Shown piece after piece: positions 1-6,827 of a DNA stretch of 64,000 nt (within the stretch, counting starts at the first letter, position 1; each line of letters starts with the position of its first letter). Made by a program: the position numbers and the translations under genes. Under the pieces are notes generated by a model that saw nothing but the letters and a program-made list of their open reading frames with translations, did not search any database and had not been told where the DNA came from. Source of the DNA: Clostridiales bacterium (GTDB lineage: Bacteria; Bacillota; Clostridia; UBA1381); contig JAQXZB010000037.1 of the NCBI GenBank assembly GCA_029226975.1, positions 1-64,000 of the forward strand, written 5' to 3'.

Positions 1-1
1 T

Positions 2-214
2 ACAAGGACAGCCCATTCATCATCGGCATTTTTAACACTGGACGGAGTACCTATAAAGGCAACCTGTTATAATATTGACGGAAACAATTACTTTAAGCTT
101 CGTGATATAACAGATGCATTGGATTGCCGTGTTGAGTGGGACGGCGCAAATCAGATGATTTGGGTTATTCCTGCCAGAACCGCATATGATGACCCGAATG
201 AAATTGTAGGTTGA
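2..214 (+). CDS. C-terminal end of a stalk-domain (copper amine oxidase N-like) surface protein, 5' partial
   Basis: The reading frame is open from the window edge and ends at a TGA at 212-214, giving 70 residues. The pattern LDGVPIKATCYNIDG, then YFKLRDITDAL, then VEWDGANQMIWV is characteristic of the copper-amine-oxidase-N-like stalk domain, which is common in exported Clostridia proteins and usually sits at one end of surface hydrolases or binding proteins. Only the end of the protein is visible, so its catalytic or binding part is unknown. No start codon or signal peptide can be seen. The next gene starts about 100 bases downstream and also encodes an exported protein, now truncated. The domain call is from pattern recognition. 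Confidence 0.6.
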   Translation, partial: TRTAHSSSAFLTLDGVPIKATCYNIDGNNYFKLRDITDALDCRVEWDGANQMIWVIPARTAYDDPNEIVG

Positions 215-312
215 TTTTTTGAATATATTCATCATAAAGGACAATAATTAAACGGCAATTATAATTATAGGAAAGTAAACATAAATTATCGTGTTCGTAA
301 GGAAGGTTATGT

Positions 313-492
313 ATGAAAAATTATAAAAAGTTAATATCGGCAAAGCCGGTACTTTTGGCGGCAATAGCCTTAATTGCAATTATTGTGCCTATGAGTGCAT
401 CTGCGGCAAACGATGCAATAGTTTTATCAAGCGGTAATGCGTATGTAGGAAATGGTCCTGAGGGCATTGCGATTGCTGCATCGTATGATTAA
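313..492 (+). pseudogene. truncated secreted-protein gene (signal peptide plus short stub)
   Basis: An ATG at 313 follows a GGAAGG ribosome binding site and opens a 59-codon frame. The first 34 or so residues are a textbook signal peptide: a lysine-rich start, a hydrophobic core and a cleavage site after SASA. Only about 25 residues of mature protein follow before a stop at 490-492. The stop lies where a transposase-like reading frame begins in another frame, so the natural explanation is that the gene lost its body when mobile-element DNA was joined to it. It could instead be a genuine short secreted peptide, but the abrupt junction makes that less likely. Confidence 0.55.
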
Positions 493-781
493 AGCTGAGA
501 AAGAAGAACCTGATCTCATAATGAAAAGAATAGCGTGCAATTATGTATATTGGTATAATTCAAAATATTATCGAAACGGGCATCTGTTTCAGGATAGATT
601 TCGCAGTGAGCCGGTTGAAACAGATAAGTATTTTTTGACTGTATTAAGATACATACATCAAAATCCGATTAAGGCAAAGCCGGTCGATAATATTGCTGAC
701 AATATCATTAGAATAACTTTTAAGGCAACACCACAACAAGGGTGTGCATTGCGTAAAGGCAATTTACCATATCCCGTTTAA
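452..781 (+). pseudogene. remnant of a REP-associated (RayT/IS200-like) tyrosine transposase
   Basis: From about residue 12 this frame matches the C-terminal half of the REP-associated transposase family: IMKRI, YVYWYN, then GHLFQDRFRSEPVE and YFLTVLRYIHQNPIKA are family signatures. The N-terminal half with the catalytic HUH motif is missing, so the protein cannot be active. The first 11 residues of the open frame belong to the preceding signal-peptide gene read in another phase, which marks the junction near base 480. Full-length members are usually well over 150 residues against the roughly 98 recognisable here. Downstream, the motif GGGTGTGCA or close variants occurs three times between 730 and 815. 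Confidence 0.75.
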
Positions 782-847
782 GGGTGTGCAGAAAATCGTA
801 AGGGGTGTGCATTTTATCAAAATTGCAGTCCTTTGCCATGAAAACAG

Positions 848-887
848 CCCCGAAAACGTTGGTTTTAAGCCGTTTTCGGGGTTTTTT
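848..887 (+). terminator. Rho-independent terminator
   Basis: Perfect 11-bp stem CCCCGAAAACG / CGTTTTCGGGG with a 12-base loop, followed by six T residues. It closes the region holding the transposase remnant. Confidence 0.85.
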
Positions 888-1037
888 GTACAAAATCAAA
901 CTTATTAAACCGAATTTCTTGTACCTATGCGGTTTGCTTAGTGAAAGGTTTGGTTAGTATGCGAATTGAATTTTTCGGATGTATGTGATATGATTTTATA
1001 ATTGATAGATAAATCGGTATTTGATTGGGAGTATGCC

Positions 1038-1904
1038 ATGGCAAAGAAAAATAAGAGAGGTAAAATAAGAGATAGAATTGATTATTCTAAACTTTTGTCA
1101 GATATAAATACGAAGAAAATCCCTATAAAAAAAGATGTTCCTAAAAATATAAAGAATAATTCTTGTGATGAAAATCGCAAGGATTTCTTTCGGATGATGA
1201 GCGATGAAAAGAATTTGTACTTTTATCAAAGAGCCGAAAATATTATACACGAAAAACATTGTGAGCTTTTAAAACACATCAAATTGGAAAATTTACGACC
1301 TCTTACATCGTATAAAAAAAATAAGAAACAATGTCCTGATTGTGCTTTGCGAGCCTATCTTCGCATGGGCGCGGAAGATTATAAAAAATATAAAGAGTAT
1401 GATAAACTGTTTAAAAGAATGAGAGCGGATATGGGGCTGATACGAAAAATTTTCGTGGAACTAAAATTCAAAACAAGGCTTTGTGATACCGATACCATCC
1501 GAATTCAATACGGCGATGAAAATTGGAAAATCAAATCACTTGACAGCAGAACAGGACGGGTTTCGCTAAGTCATAATGATTATAGATTATACTATGACGG
1601 CACTCGTAAAAAATATGGCACATATCATATCCAAAATGAGCGCTGTCGGCGCACAACCTTTCAAAATGCCGTAAACGTTATTACAAAATATAAATCGCAC
1701 AGACCATTGTCGGCTTATACCGAAAGAGAGCAGCAGGTGATAAAAATACTTAAAAATAACCCGAAGGAAACCCGGATAAATATGGCAAAAAATCTTGGCG
1801 TTTCCGTATCCACGATAAGCCGCACCGTTCAAACACTTAAAAATTCCAAAACTATAAGAAGAATTGGCGGAAAAAGATATGGGTACTGGAACATTACGAT
1901 GTAA
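1038..1904 (+). CDS. uncharacterised protein with C-terminal winged-helix DNA-binding domain
   Basis: The frame is open from a TTG at 1002, but the ATG at 1038 has a GGGAG element about eight bases upstream and starts a sensible lysine-rich N-terminus, so it is preferred (288 residues). The N-terminal third is very basic and includes a CPDC pair near residue 100. The middle part is charged and not recognised. The last 60 residues look like a winged helix-turn-helix of Lrp/MarR type: EREQQVIKILKNNP, then a recognition-helix region MAKNLGVSVSTISRTVQTL and a basic wing RRIGGKRYGYW. It could be a replication or regulatory protein left by a mobile element, since it follows a transposase remnant, but this is inference. 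Confidence 0.6.
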   Translation: MAKKNKRGKIRDRIDYSKLLSDINTKKIPIKKDVPKNIKNNSCDENRKDFFRMMSDEKNLYFYQRAENIIHEKHCELLKHIKLENLRPLTSYKKNKKQCPDCALRAYLRMGAEDYKKYKEYDKLFKRMRADMGLIRKIFVELKFKTRLCDTDTIRIQYGDENWKIKSLDSRTGRVSLSHNDYRLYYDGTRKKYGTYHIQNERCRRTTFQNAVNVITKYKSHRPLSAYTEREQQVIKILKNNPKETRINMAKNLGVSVSTISRTVQTLKNSKTIRRIGGKRYGYWNITM

Positions 1905-2003
1905 GTATAATAAATCAGAAGCATATATAAAGCAAATATCAACTGTTTTGGCGGTATAATTTCTGCATTTTGGCACAAACTACTCAAAAAGGAGCTGAAT
2001 ACA

Positions 2004-2711
2004 ATGCAGATATTAAAAATAATTATCACCTCTCTGGTTTCTATTGCCGTTTTGTTTTTGTCAACAAAAATTATTGGAAATAAACAAATGTCACAGCTTA
2101 ATATGTTCGATTATATTAACGGTATAACCATTGGCTCAATCGCCGCGGAGCTTGCTACCTCCCTTGAAAAGGATGTGTGGTATCCGCTTACCGCCATAAT
2201 TGTTTATACCCTCGTTATATGGCTCATAAGCTTTATAAGCGCAAAAAATATCCGCGCACGCCGCTTCCTTACCGGCCGTTCGCTGTATCTTATGGAGGGC
2301 GGGAAGCTCTATGAGAAAAATTTCAGACTTGCCCATATCGATTTGAATGAGTTCCTGACCCAAAGCCGCCGAAGCGGCTATTTTACGCTTAGTAAGGTTG
2401 ATACCGCTATTCTTGAACAAAACGGTCAGATTTCCTTTTTGCCCAAAGCCGAGTACGCACCGCTTACCCCCTATGATATGAATATCCCCACAAAAGAGGA
2501 TAAGGCGGATATAATCGTCATAACCGACGGACATATATTAGAGGAAAATCTAAAGGAAAGCGGCTTTAATAACGCATGGCTCGAAAAACAGCTGATAAAA
2601 CAAAAAATCGGCAATATACGCGATATTTTTCTCGCCGCGGTGGAGGCGGACGGAGGGCTGTGCGTGTATAAGAAGAACGGAGAGGTGCATAAAAACGATA
2701 TATCCCAGTAG
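2004..2711 (+). CDS. DUF421 (YetF-family) membrane protein
   Basis: The 235-residue product has the family layout: three N-terminal membrane segments within residues 1-85, then a soluble domain. Family hallmarks seen are the membrane part with KIIGNKQMSQLN and the soluble segment IDLNEFLTQSRRSGYFTLSKVDTAILEQNG. AAAAAGGAGCTGAATACA places a ribosome binding site before the ATG. Relatives in Bacillus (YetF, YdfR and others) are membrane proteins of poorly defined function; several are expressed in sporulation. It appears monocistronic here. Confidence 0.85.
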   Translation: MQILKIIITSLVSIAVLFLSTKIIGNKQMSQLNMFDYINGITIGSIAAELATSLEKDVWYPLTAIIVYTLVIWLISFISAKNIRARRFLTGRSLYLMEGGKLYEKNFRLAHIDLNEFLTQSRRSGYFTLSKVDTAILEQNGQISFLPKAEYAPLTPYDMNIPTKEDKADIIVITDGHILEENLKESGFNNAWLEKQLIKQKIGNIRDIFLAAVEADGGLCVYKKNGEVHKNDISQ

Positions 2712-2799
2712 GCAAAAAAATATGCATGGACAAAATCAACAAATATCACTATTTTACTGTGTGCAACCTGCCAAAATTAAATATTTTTGCACAAAACCC

Positions 2800-2828
2800 T
2801 TGAAAAAATTTAACTGTTGTAGTAAAAT
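2800..2828 (+). promoter_or_regulatory. sigma-A-type promoter of the secreted-protein set
   Basis: TTGAAA, 17-base spacer, TAAAAT. The predicted start near 2835 lies about 245 bases before the first gene at 3080. Confidence 0.6.
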
Positions 2829-2834
2829 TAAGAT

Positions 2835-3079
2835 ATGGAAACGAGAAACGCCAAAAAACGTGAATGGACATGTATATATATTGAAAATCATTGACTGCAA
2901 ACGCGTCGCAGTCCTTGAGCTTTCACCAAGTAGAGAGGGACATTCGAAATAGCGTTTGTAAAGCTTTGGCATATTCGTTTCGATCATAGAGAGAGGGTAC
3001 AAGCGCGGTTAGAGAGAGACCGAAGCTATGTATTTTCCCGGCGGCAGAGCCGGAGAATTTCGGAAAGGAGGAAACGAAA
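2835..3079 (+). ncRNA. long structured 5' leader, possible regulatory RNA
   Basis: About 245 bases separate the promoter from the ATG at 3080 with no convincing coding frame. Several local stems are visible: GACTGC/GCAGTC (2893-2898 with 2908-2913), CATAG/CTATG (2985-2989 with 3025-3029) enclosing CGGT/ACCG, and CCGGC/GCCGG (3038-3042 with 3049-3053) just before the AAAGGAGG ribosome binding site. Purine runs of the GAGAGAGG kind recur near 2932, 2989 and 3011. It does not match the c-di-GMP, FMN, TPP or SAM consensus as remembered. It may be a riboswitch, a stability element or an unstructured leader. Confidence 0.45.
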
Positions 3080-3724
3080 ATGAGATTGGTTAAGAAGATT
3101 TTAATGTCAGCGGCTGTAGTATCAGCTGTTGCGGCTATGGCAGCTGTAAGCGCAAGTGCAGCTATGACAGCTACATATAACAACGACGGTACTATTACAC
3201 TGAGCGGAATTACAACACAGGCTGCTGAAAAGACTTTGCTTGTATTAACAGAGGATACAACAGATATAAGCGAAGAAAAGGCTGCTTCTGTAACAGACGG
3301 CGGTATTATCGTACAGATTGACCAAGGTACGCATATCGTTGATGATGTGAAAGTTACTGTTGGAACATTGGAAGCAGGTAAAACCTACTATGTAAGAGTG
3401 GGTGGCGACACAACCTTTGAGCAGGATGACTTTACCGTTCCCGGTGGTACAACACCGCACAAGGTGCTTGTTGGTGATGCGGATGGTAACGGGGTGGTTC
3501 AGGCGGCAGATGCTGCTGAGATTGCTTTGTATACTGTTTCTTCACCGGCTACGGCAGTTATTGATGGTACGGATTCGTTCTATGCTGCTGCATATTGTGA
3601 TGGCGATGATGCTGTAAAAGCGTCAGATGCTGCTGAGGTAGCTTTGCATTCTGTTAGTTCGCCTGCAGCAAATCCGCTTGTAAACACACTTGTTGAGGTT
3701 GGTTCAATAGGTGCAACAAATTGA
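3080..3724 (+). CDS. secreted protein with C-terminal dockerin-like calcium-binding repeats
   Basis: A strong AAAGGAGG precedes the ATG. Residues 1-27 form a signal peptide ending in VSASA. The middle (about 28-120) is a beta-rich domain of unknown type. Residues 128-205 carry two repeats resembling a type I dockerin: VGDADGNGVVQAADAAEIAL and CDGDDAVKASDAAEVAL, each with the DxDGNG-like calcium loop followed by an AADAAEIA helix; each ends with VSSPA. Canonical dockerins bind cohesins on scaffoldins, so this protein may dock to a surface or scaffold partner. The next two genes follow closely and share direction. The dockerin call rests on the repeat pattern only. Confidence 0.65.
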   Translation: MRLVKKILMSAAVVSAVAAMAAVSASAAMTATYNNDGTITLSGITTQAAEKTLLVLTEDTTDISEEKAASVTDGGIIVQIDQGTHIVDDVKVTVGTLEAGKTYYVRVGGDTTFEQDDFTVPGGTTPHKVLVGDADGNGVVQAADAAEIALYTVSSPATAVIDGTDSFYAAAYCDGDDAVKASDAAEVALHSVSSPAANPLVNTLVEVGSIGATN

Positions 3725-3778
3725 GTACATTTATTATATAAAGGTAAAAAATAAAAAATTAAAGAAAGGATGACAATA

Positions 3779-4729
3779 ATGAATAAGAAGATTATTGCAG
3801 GTGTATCCGCATTAGCATTATCGTTATCGGCTTTCTCGGGTATGGTATCGGCTGCTGAATATGGCGATTTTACTTTAGGTAATGCGATAGGAAAGAAAAC
3901 ACCGAATGCTACAACTAAGGCGCAGTATTTCGTAATTTCCAGTGAAGCCATGAAAGATCAGTATTCACTTTCCGGAGAGATATATTTTTCAATACCTGCC
4001 GGTACTTGCTCCGGCGGAGTTAAATCGGCTTCGGTAGGTTTATCATACTATGATGCAGACAATGATGAAACAGTGTATCCCAACCAGATGGTTGGCTTTA
4101 TAGCAGATGGAGCTAGTGGTGATATTGTAGCTGGTGATGGTTACGATACATTGAAGTTCTCGTGGTATGGATCAGCTCCATATAGCAATGCAGATGGTGT
4201 GTTGGCAGAGATAGGTATAAAGCCGATTGATGCCGCAAAGGATTTAGAAATATCAATTGCCGGTGGTGTAGTAGGTACATGCACATTTGATATGATGACG
4301 AAGGAAAATCACGATATTACAGATTTAGCTAAATCTACAACATACATCGTGCCCGCAGGTACATGTACAGTTAAGGTAAAGGAAGCCGGTGGCGGCGATA
4401 CAAATGTAATCCCCGATCCTGTTGCAGATGATAACAACGCAACACAGATCAATGGATCTAACGAAGCAGGTAAGTTCACATTTAAGGGTGACACAGATAA
4501 TGACTACGCTGTAGGCTTTGGTAAGGCATTCAAGGTAGCAGACCTTGAAGGCAAGTCAAAGATTAGATGGGAAATCACAAATAATGCAGGTTCATGGTAC
4601 AATGAAGTTGCAATTCCTGAACTTCCCGCAAGCTTTGAAGATGCTAATGTTAGAGTAGGTATCGTTATTCAGAGTGGCGTAGAAGCAGATCTTGATACAA
4701 TCACAAGCGCTACGGCAGTATTACAATAA
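3779..4729 (+). CDS. secreted beta-rich protein of unknown function, possible cohesin-like partner
   Basis: The ATG at 3779 is preferred over the one at 3770 because AAAGAAAGGA then lies eight bases upstream. The product has 316 residues, with a signal peptide ending near VSAAE (about residue 27). Residues 30-200 look like a beta-sandwich: alternating hydrophobic strands, GEIYFSIPAGTCSGGVKSASV, and a GVLAEIGIKPIDA strand reminiscent of the L-A-x-I-x-F-x-V core of cohesins, but I cannot confirm that family. Residues 230-316 are a second beta domain. It lies 54 bases after the dockerin-like gene and 14 bases before a small peptide gene, so all three are probably co-transcribed. Confidence 0.55.
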   Translation: MNKKIIAGVSALALSLSAFSGMVSAAEYGDFTLGNAIGKKTPNATTKAQYFVISSEAMKDQYSLSGEIYFSIPAGTCSGGVKSASVGLSYYDADNDETVYPNQMVGFIADGASGDIVAGDGYDTLKFSWYGSAPYSNADGVLAEIGIKPIDAAKDLEISIAGGVVGTCTFDMMTKENHDITDLAKSTTYIVPAGTCTVKVKEAGGGDTNVIPDPVADDNNATQINGSNEAGKFTFKGDTDNDYAVGFGKAFKVADLEGKSKIRWEITNNAGSWYNEVAIPELPASFEDANVRVGIVIQSGVEADLDTITSATAVLQ

Positions 4730-4743
4730 GGAGGTATTACGTT

Positions 4744-4911
4744 ATGAAATTTTATGAAGTTCCTACAATGAATATCTCTGATTTTGAAATAGAAAACATA
4801 CTTACAGATAGTGCGATAAAAAAGGCTGAAGCGGCTCTAATCGCAGCAGGTGTAACAACCGGTACAGTAGAGATTACAAATCTTACAGACTGGAATAAGA
4901 TTACCGAATAA
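4744..4911 (+). CDS. 55-residue peptide of the Y-x-x-P-x-M small-protein type
   Basis: An AAGGAGG site sits nine bases before the ATG and the frame ends with TAA before a strong terminator, so the gene is well delimited although short. The N-terminus MKFYEVPTMNISDFEIENIL resembles a recurring pattern I associate with small gut-Clostridia and Bacteroidia proteins (aromatic-Glu-x-Pro-x-Met, then a Phe-Glu stretch and ILT), whose function is not established. There is no signal peptide and no cysteine. An alanine-rich helix (KKAEAALIAAG) precedes a threonine-rich tail. It may be a leader-type peptide, a regulator, or a partner of the two exported proteins upstream. Confidence 0.6.
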   Translation: MKFYEVPTMNISDFEIENILTDSAIKKAEAALIAAGVTTGTVEITNLTDWNKITE

Positions 4912-4929
4912 TCTGATATATCAGAGATA

Positions 4930-4961
4930 CAGGGCGGAGATTTCCTCCGCCCTGATTTTTT
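4930..4961 (+). terminator. Rho-independent terminator of the secreted-protein set
   Basis: Perfect 10-bp stem CAGGGCGGAG / CTCCGCCCTG, loop of five bases, then ATTTTTT. Confidence 0.9.
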
Positions 4962-4989
4962 GGCTTGTCAACGCACCATGAGCAAATTT

Positions 4990-5253
4990 TTATAACCCCA
5001 AAATATTCTTGTGATGCCCCACGTCAAGCAATAAAATTATAATGCAATTGTCATATTGCCATAAAATTCGTATATCCATATTTACGCTCATTTCAAATAC
5101 ATTATCAAGTCCCTGTACTTTTTTTGTTCTGAGTGAAGGATAGAACGGATTTTGTATTAACAGTCTTAATTTTGCCGCAACAGCTTTTTGATCCTTAGGG
5201 GATAGTTTTTTGAGATTTTTTTCAAACACCTTTGTAAATTTTAATTTATACAT
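4990..5253 (-). CDS. RelE/ParE-family toxin
   Basis: The 87-residue product has the compact RelE/ParE pattern: MYKLKFTKVFEKNLKKL, KDQKAVAAKLRLL, NPFYPSL, and the C-terminal strands MDIRILWQYDNCIIILLLDVGHH. Toxins of this family are either ribosome-dependent mRNA endonucleases or gyrase poisons; which applies cannot be told here. The start overlaps the end of the upstream antitoxin gene by eight bases, giving translational coupling in the antitoxin-first order. Basic N-terminal helices and GHHKNI near the end are in the usual catalytic or substrate-binding positions. Confidence 0.8.
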   Translation of the reverse strand: MYKLKFTKVFEKNLKKLSPKDQKAVAAKLRLLIQNPFYPSLRTKKVQGLDNVFEMSVNMDIRILWQYDNCIIILLLDVGHHKNILGL

Positions 5254-5512
5254 TGTCTATATCTATCCCCATATCCGCAAACATATCACCTACATTTTCA
5301 TAGGCTTTTTGCCTTGTCATATCATTCTCGGTTTCCTTTATCAGCTTTGCGATTTTCACAAGCTTATCTTTCGGATATACAACAACGGGACAAAGAAAAA
5401 TACCGCCGTCCTTTTCCACAATATCAAACTTATCGCCCTCGGAGATACCCATTTTTTTTATAATCTCTGCCGGAATGGTAATCTGCGAACGTCCTCGTAT
5501 TTCAGCCAACAT
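5246..5512 (-). CDS. AbrB/SpoVT-family antitoxin
   Basis: Residues 1-45 are a swapped-hairpin AbrB-type DNA-binding domain: EIRGRSQITIPAEIIKKMGI, then EGDKFDIVEKDGGIFLCPV. The remaining residues (about 46-88) are an acidic, helical tail suited to toxin neutralisation. It is first in the pair and overlaps the RelE-like toxin gene. AbrB-type antitoxins repress their own operon through the N-terminal domain, so autoregulation is expected from the family. A GGAGGGA element precedes the ATG on the minus strand. Confidence 0.85.
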   Translation of the reverse strand: MLAEIRGRSQITIPAEIIKKMGISEGDKFDIVEKDGGIFLCPVVVYPKDKLVKIAKLIKETENDMTRQKAYENVGDMFADMGIDIDNV

Positions 5513-5636
5513 AAAAATCCCTCCATATTCTGATTTTCTGAATTTCTTACATTTATATTATATACTTTTTCTCGAAAAAAATCAAGTATAAAAAAACAAT
5601 CCGTAAACATTTATGAGCAAATTTTTTCAAAAGGGA

Positions 5637-5665
5637 TTGACAAAAGCACCGATAGGGTGTATAAT
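5637..5665 (+). promoter_or_regulatory. consensus promoter driving a small antisense RNA
   Basis: TTGACA, exactly 17 bases, TATAAT: a perfect sigma-A promoter with no plus-strand gene behind it. It points into the 3' end of the minus-strand toxin candidate. Confidence 0.8.
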
Positions 5666-5671
5666 AGAAAT

Positions 5672-5760
5672 AGAAAAAGGCAAGACCTTAAACGGTTATG
5701 CCCTAAAAGAACAGTTTTTTTACAATAACCGTCTTGGGCGAGGCGGCTATTGTGCTTTTA
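5672..5760 (+). ncRNA. predicted antisense RNA antitoxin (type I)
   Basis: Transcription from the promoter at 5637-5665 should start near 5672. A 13-pair stem with one mismatch follows (5723-5735 with 5740-5752, loop GGGC) and ends in TGCTTTTAT, a plausible terminator, giving an RNA of roughly 90 bases. It is fully complementary to the 3' end of the minus-strand transcript that carries a small hydrophobic reading frame. This 3'-overlap layout is that of the txpA/RatA and bsrG/SR4 systems of Bacillus. Expression is inferred, not shown. Confidence 0.6.
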
Positions 5761-5858
5761 TAGCGAAAACTATCAATAATATGATAACTTCCACAATTAC
5801 TTTGAGTACCACTCGAAGCAATTTTTTTGCCATATGTAGCAACATGCTTATTCTTCAT
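5703..5858 (-). CDS. alternative 51-residue frame at the type I toxin locus
   Basis: This frame begins at an ATG placed eight bases after a strong GGGGG ribosome binding site and runs 51 codons in a different phase from the hydrophobic peptide. The product is polar and basic (MKNKHVATYGKKIASSG, one Cys, C-terminal KKLFF) with no membrane segment, so it does not look like a toxin. It may be a leader frame that delivers ribosomes to the overlapping hydrophobic frame, or the true product. Only one of the two need be functional. Confidence 0.35.
   Translation of the reverse strand: MKNKHVATYGKKIASSGTQSNCGSYHIIDSFRYKSTIAASPKTVIVKKLFF
5747..5845 (-). CDS. small hydrophobic peptide, candidate type I toxin
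   Basis: A 32-codon frame on the minus strand encodes a peptide with a lysine/arginine start (MAKKLLRVV from the internal Met at 5833) and one membrane helix (KVIVEVIILLIVFAI) ending in KAQ. That is the usual form of type I toxins that damage the membrane. The frame has only a weak ribosome binding site of its own and overlaps a better-initiated frame (5858-5703). It may be translated by coupling, or the other frame may be the real product. The consensus promoter, mirrored RNA arms and antisense RNA around it support a toxin locus. Confidence 0.5.
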   Translation of the reverse strand: MLLHMAKKLLRVVLKVIVEVIILLIVFAIKAQ

Positions 5859-5982
5859 AAGCATTTCCCCCTTTCATAAACTCGGACGAATATCCTGTGA
5901 GTAGTATAAAAGTGGGCATAACCGCTGGTGTAAACACCGTTAAGAAATCTTACCTTTAACATCGGATTACTCCGACAATTAT

Positions 5983-6011
5983 ATTATACAACAAATATCG
6001 GTATTTTTCAA
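5983..6011 (-). promoter_or_regulatory. promoter of the candidate toxin mRNA
   Basis: On the minus strand TTGAAA, 17 bases, TATAAT. A start near 5976 gives a leader of about 120 bases containing small stems TCGGA/TCCGA and GGTGT/ACACC before the GGGGG ribosome binding site. Confidence 0.65.
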
Positions 6012-6028
6012 ATTTTTCGTGAAATATT

Positions 6029-6826
6029 TTAAATAATTTTATCCAGATATTCGACTATATATGCGATTGCGTCGTTTTCGTTGGAGGGGGCTTGGCGGCT
6101 TGCCGCTGCCTTTACCTCCGGCTCGGCATTTTCTACGGCAAAGCTTAAATCCGCTTCTTTGAGCATTTCTATATCGTTTTGGCTGTCGCCTACGGCAATG
6201 AGCGTTTTACAGCCCGTAATTTTTGCTACTTTACGCGCTGATTTTCCCTTTGACACGCCGCCGGCTACTATGACTAAATACAAAGGTCCGCTTCGCACCG
6301 CATAGCCTGTGTCATATTCACGTCTGAATATAGGCTCAAATTCATCAAGCTGCTCACGCTTGTCCGCGATTATCAGATATTTTATCCATGGCTCGTCCCA
6401 TACTTTATCCGGCATGGAATACACCACGTCATAGCTGCGGGTTTTAAAACGCTCGGTTTCGCGGCAGGGCTTATAGATATATACAACCTCATTACTGTAT
6501 ACCTCAAGTCCCAGTCCCTCGGTTTCCTCGAACACGCGCTTTATAACCGGCTTTCTTTCCGGCTCGATATTCTTTTCAAAAAGTACGGCGTTTTTCTCGA
6601 AATCATATATCATTGCGCCGTTATGGAGTACGGCGGGGGCGTTAAGATTAAGTCTGTCAAGATATGCCCTTACCGCGCTCATCATTCTTCCGGAGGCTAC
6701 CGTAAAGCGCCCGCCGTTTTCGGTAAAATACTTTATTGCCGCTATGTTTTTGTCGGAAATGGTATGATTTTTCCTTAAAAGAGTTGCGTCCATATCCGAA
6801 ACAAGTATATATCCGTCAAATTTCAT
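6029..6826 (-). CDS. Cof-type HAD-superfamily phosphatase
   Basis: The 265-residue length and motifs fit the Cof/YidA branch of the haloacid dehalogenase superfamily, which dephosphorylates sugar phosphates and other small metabolites. Motif I is DMDATLL at residues 11-17 with the nucleophile and acid Asp; the usual DxDGT glycine is Ala here. Motif II is ASGR near residue 45, and motif III/IV is GDSQNDIEML near residue 217, after the KGKSARK lysine region. The cap domain lies between. It starts one base after the tgt stop, so the two are co-transcribed with tgt first. Physiological substrate is unknown. Confidence 0.88.
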   Translation of the reverse strand: MKFDGYILVSDMDATLLRKNHTISDKNIAAIKYFTENGGRFTVASGRMMSAVRAYLDRLNLNAPAVLHNGAMIYDFEKNAVLFEKNIEPERKPVIKRVFEETEGLGLEVYSNEVVYIYKPCRETERFKTRSYDVVYSMPDKVWDEPWIKYLIIADKREQLDEFEPIFRREYDTGYAVRSGPLYLVIVAGGVSKGKSARKVAKITGCKTLIAVGDSQNDIEMLKEADLSFAVENAEPEVKAAASRQAPSNENDAIAYIVEYLDKII

Positions 6827-6827
6827 A

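Larger units (their letters stand above)
5693..5924. repeat. 11-bp inverted repeat flanking the toxin frame (long-distance mRNA pairing arms)
   Basis: CGGTTATGCCC at 5693-5703 and its exact reverse complement at 5914-5924 lie near the two ends of the minus-strand transcript. In that RNA the 5' leader arm can pair with the 3' arm, a fold known to hold type I toxin mRNAs inactive. The 3' arm also takes part in the competing terminator stem ACGGTTAT/ATAACCGT. Confidence 0.65.

Noticed and set aside
1587..1976. Minus-strand frame of 129 codons opposite the winged-helix gene
   Set aside because: It is the complement of a coding region with a biased product and no ribosome binding site.
2722..2952. 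Open frame of 76 codons after the DUF421 gene
   Set aside because: No ribosome binding site, it spans the predicted promoter and leader, and the amino-acid content is not protein-like.
5613..5879. Open frame on the plus strand of 88 codons
   Set aside because: It lies antisense to the toxin candidate, has no ribosome binding site at the ATG and no protein-like pattern; the plus transcript is better read as a short antisense RNA.
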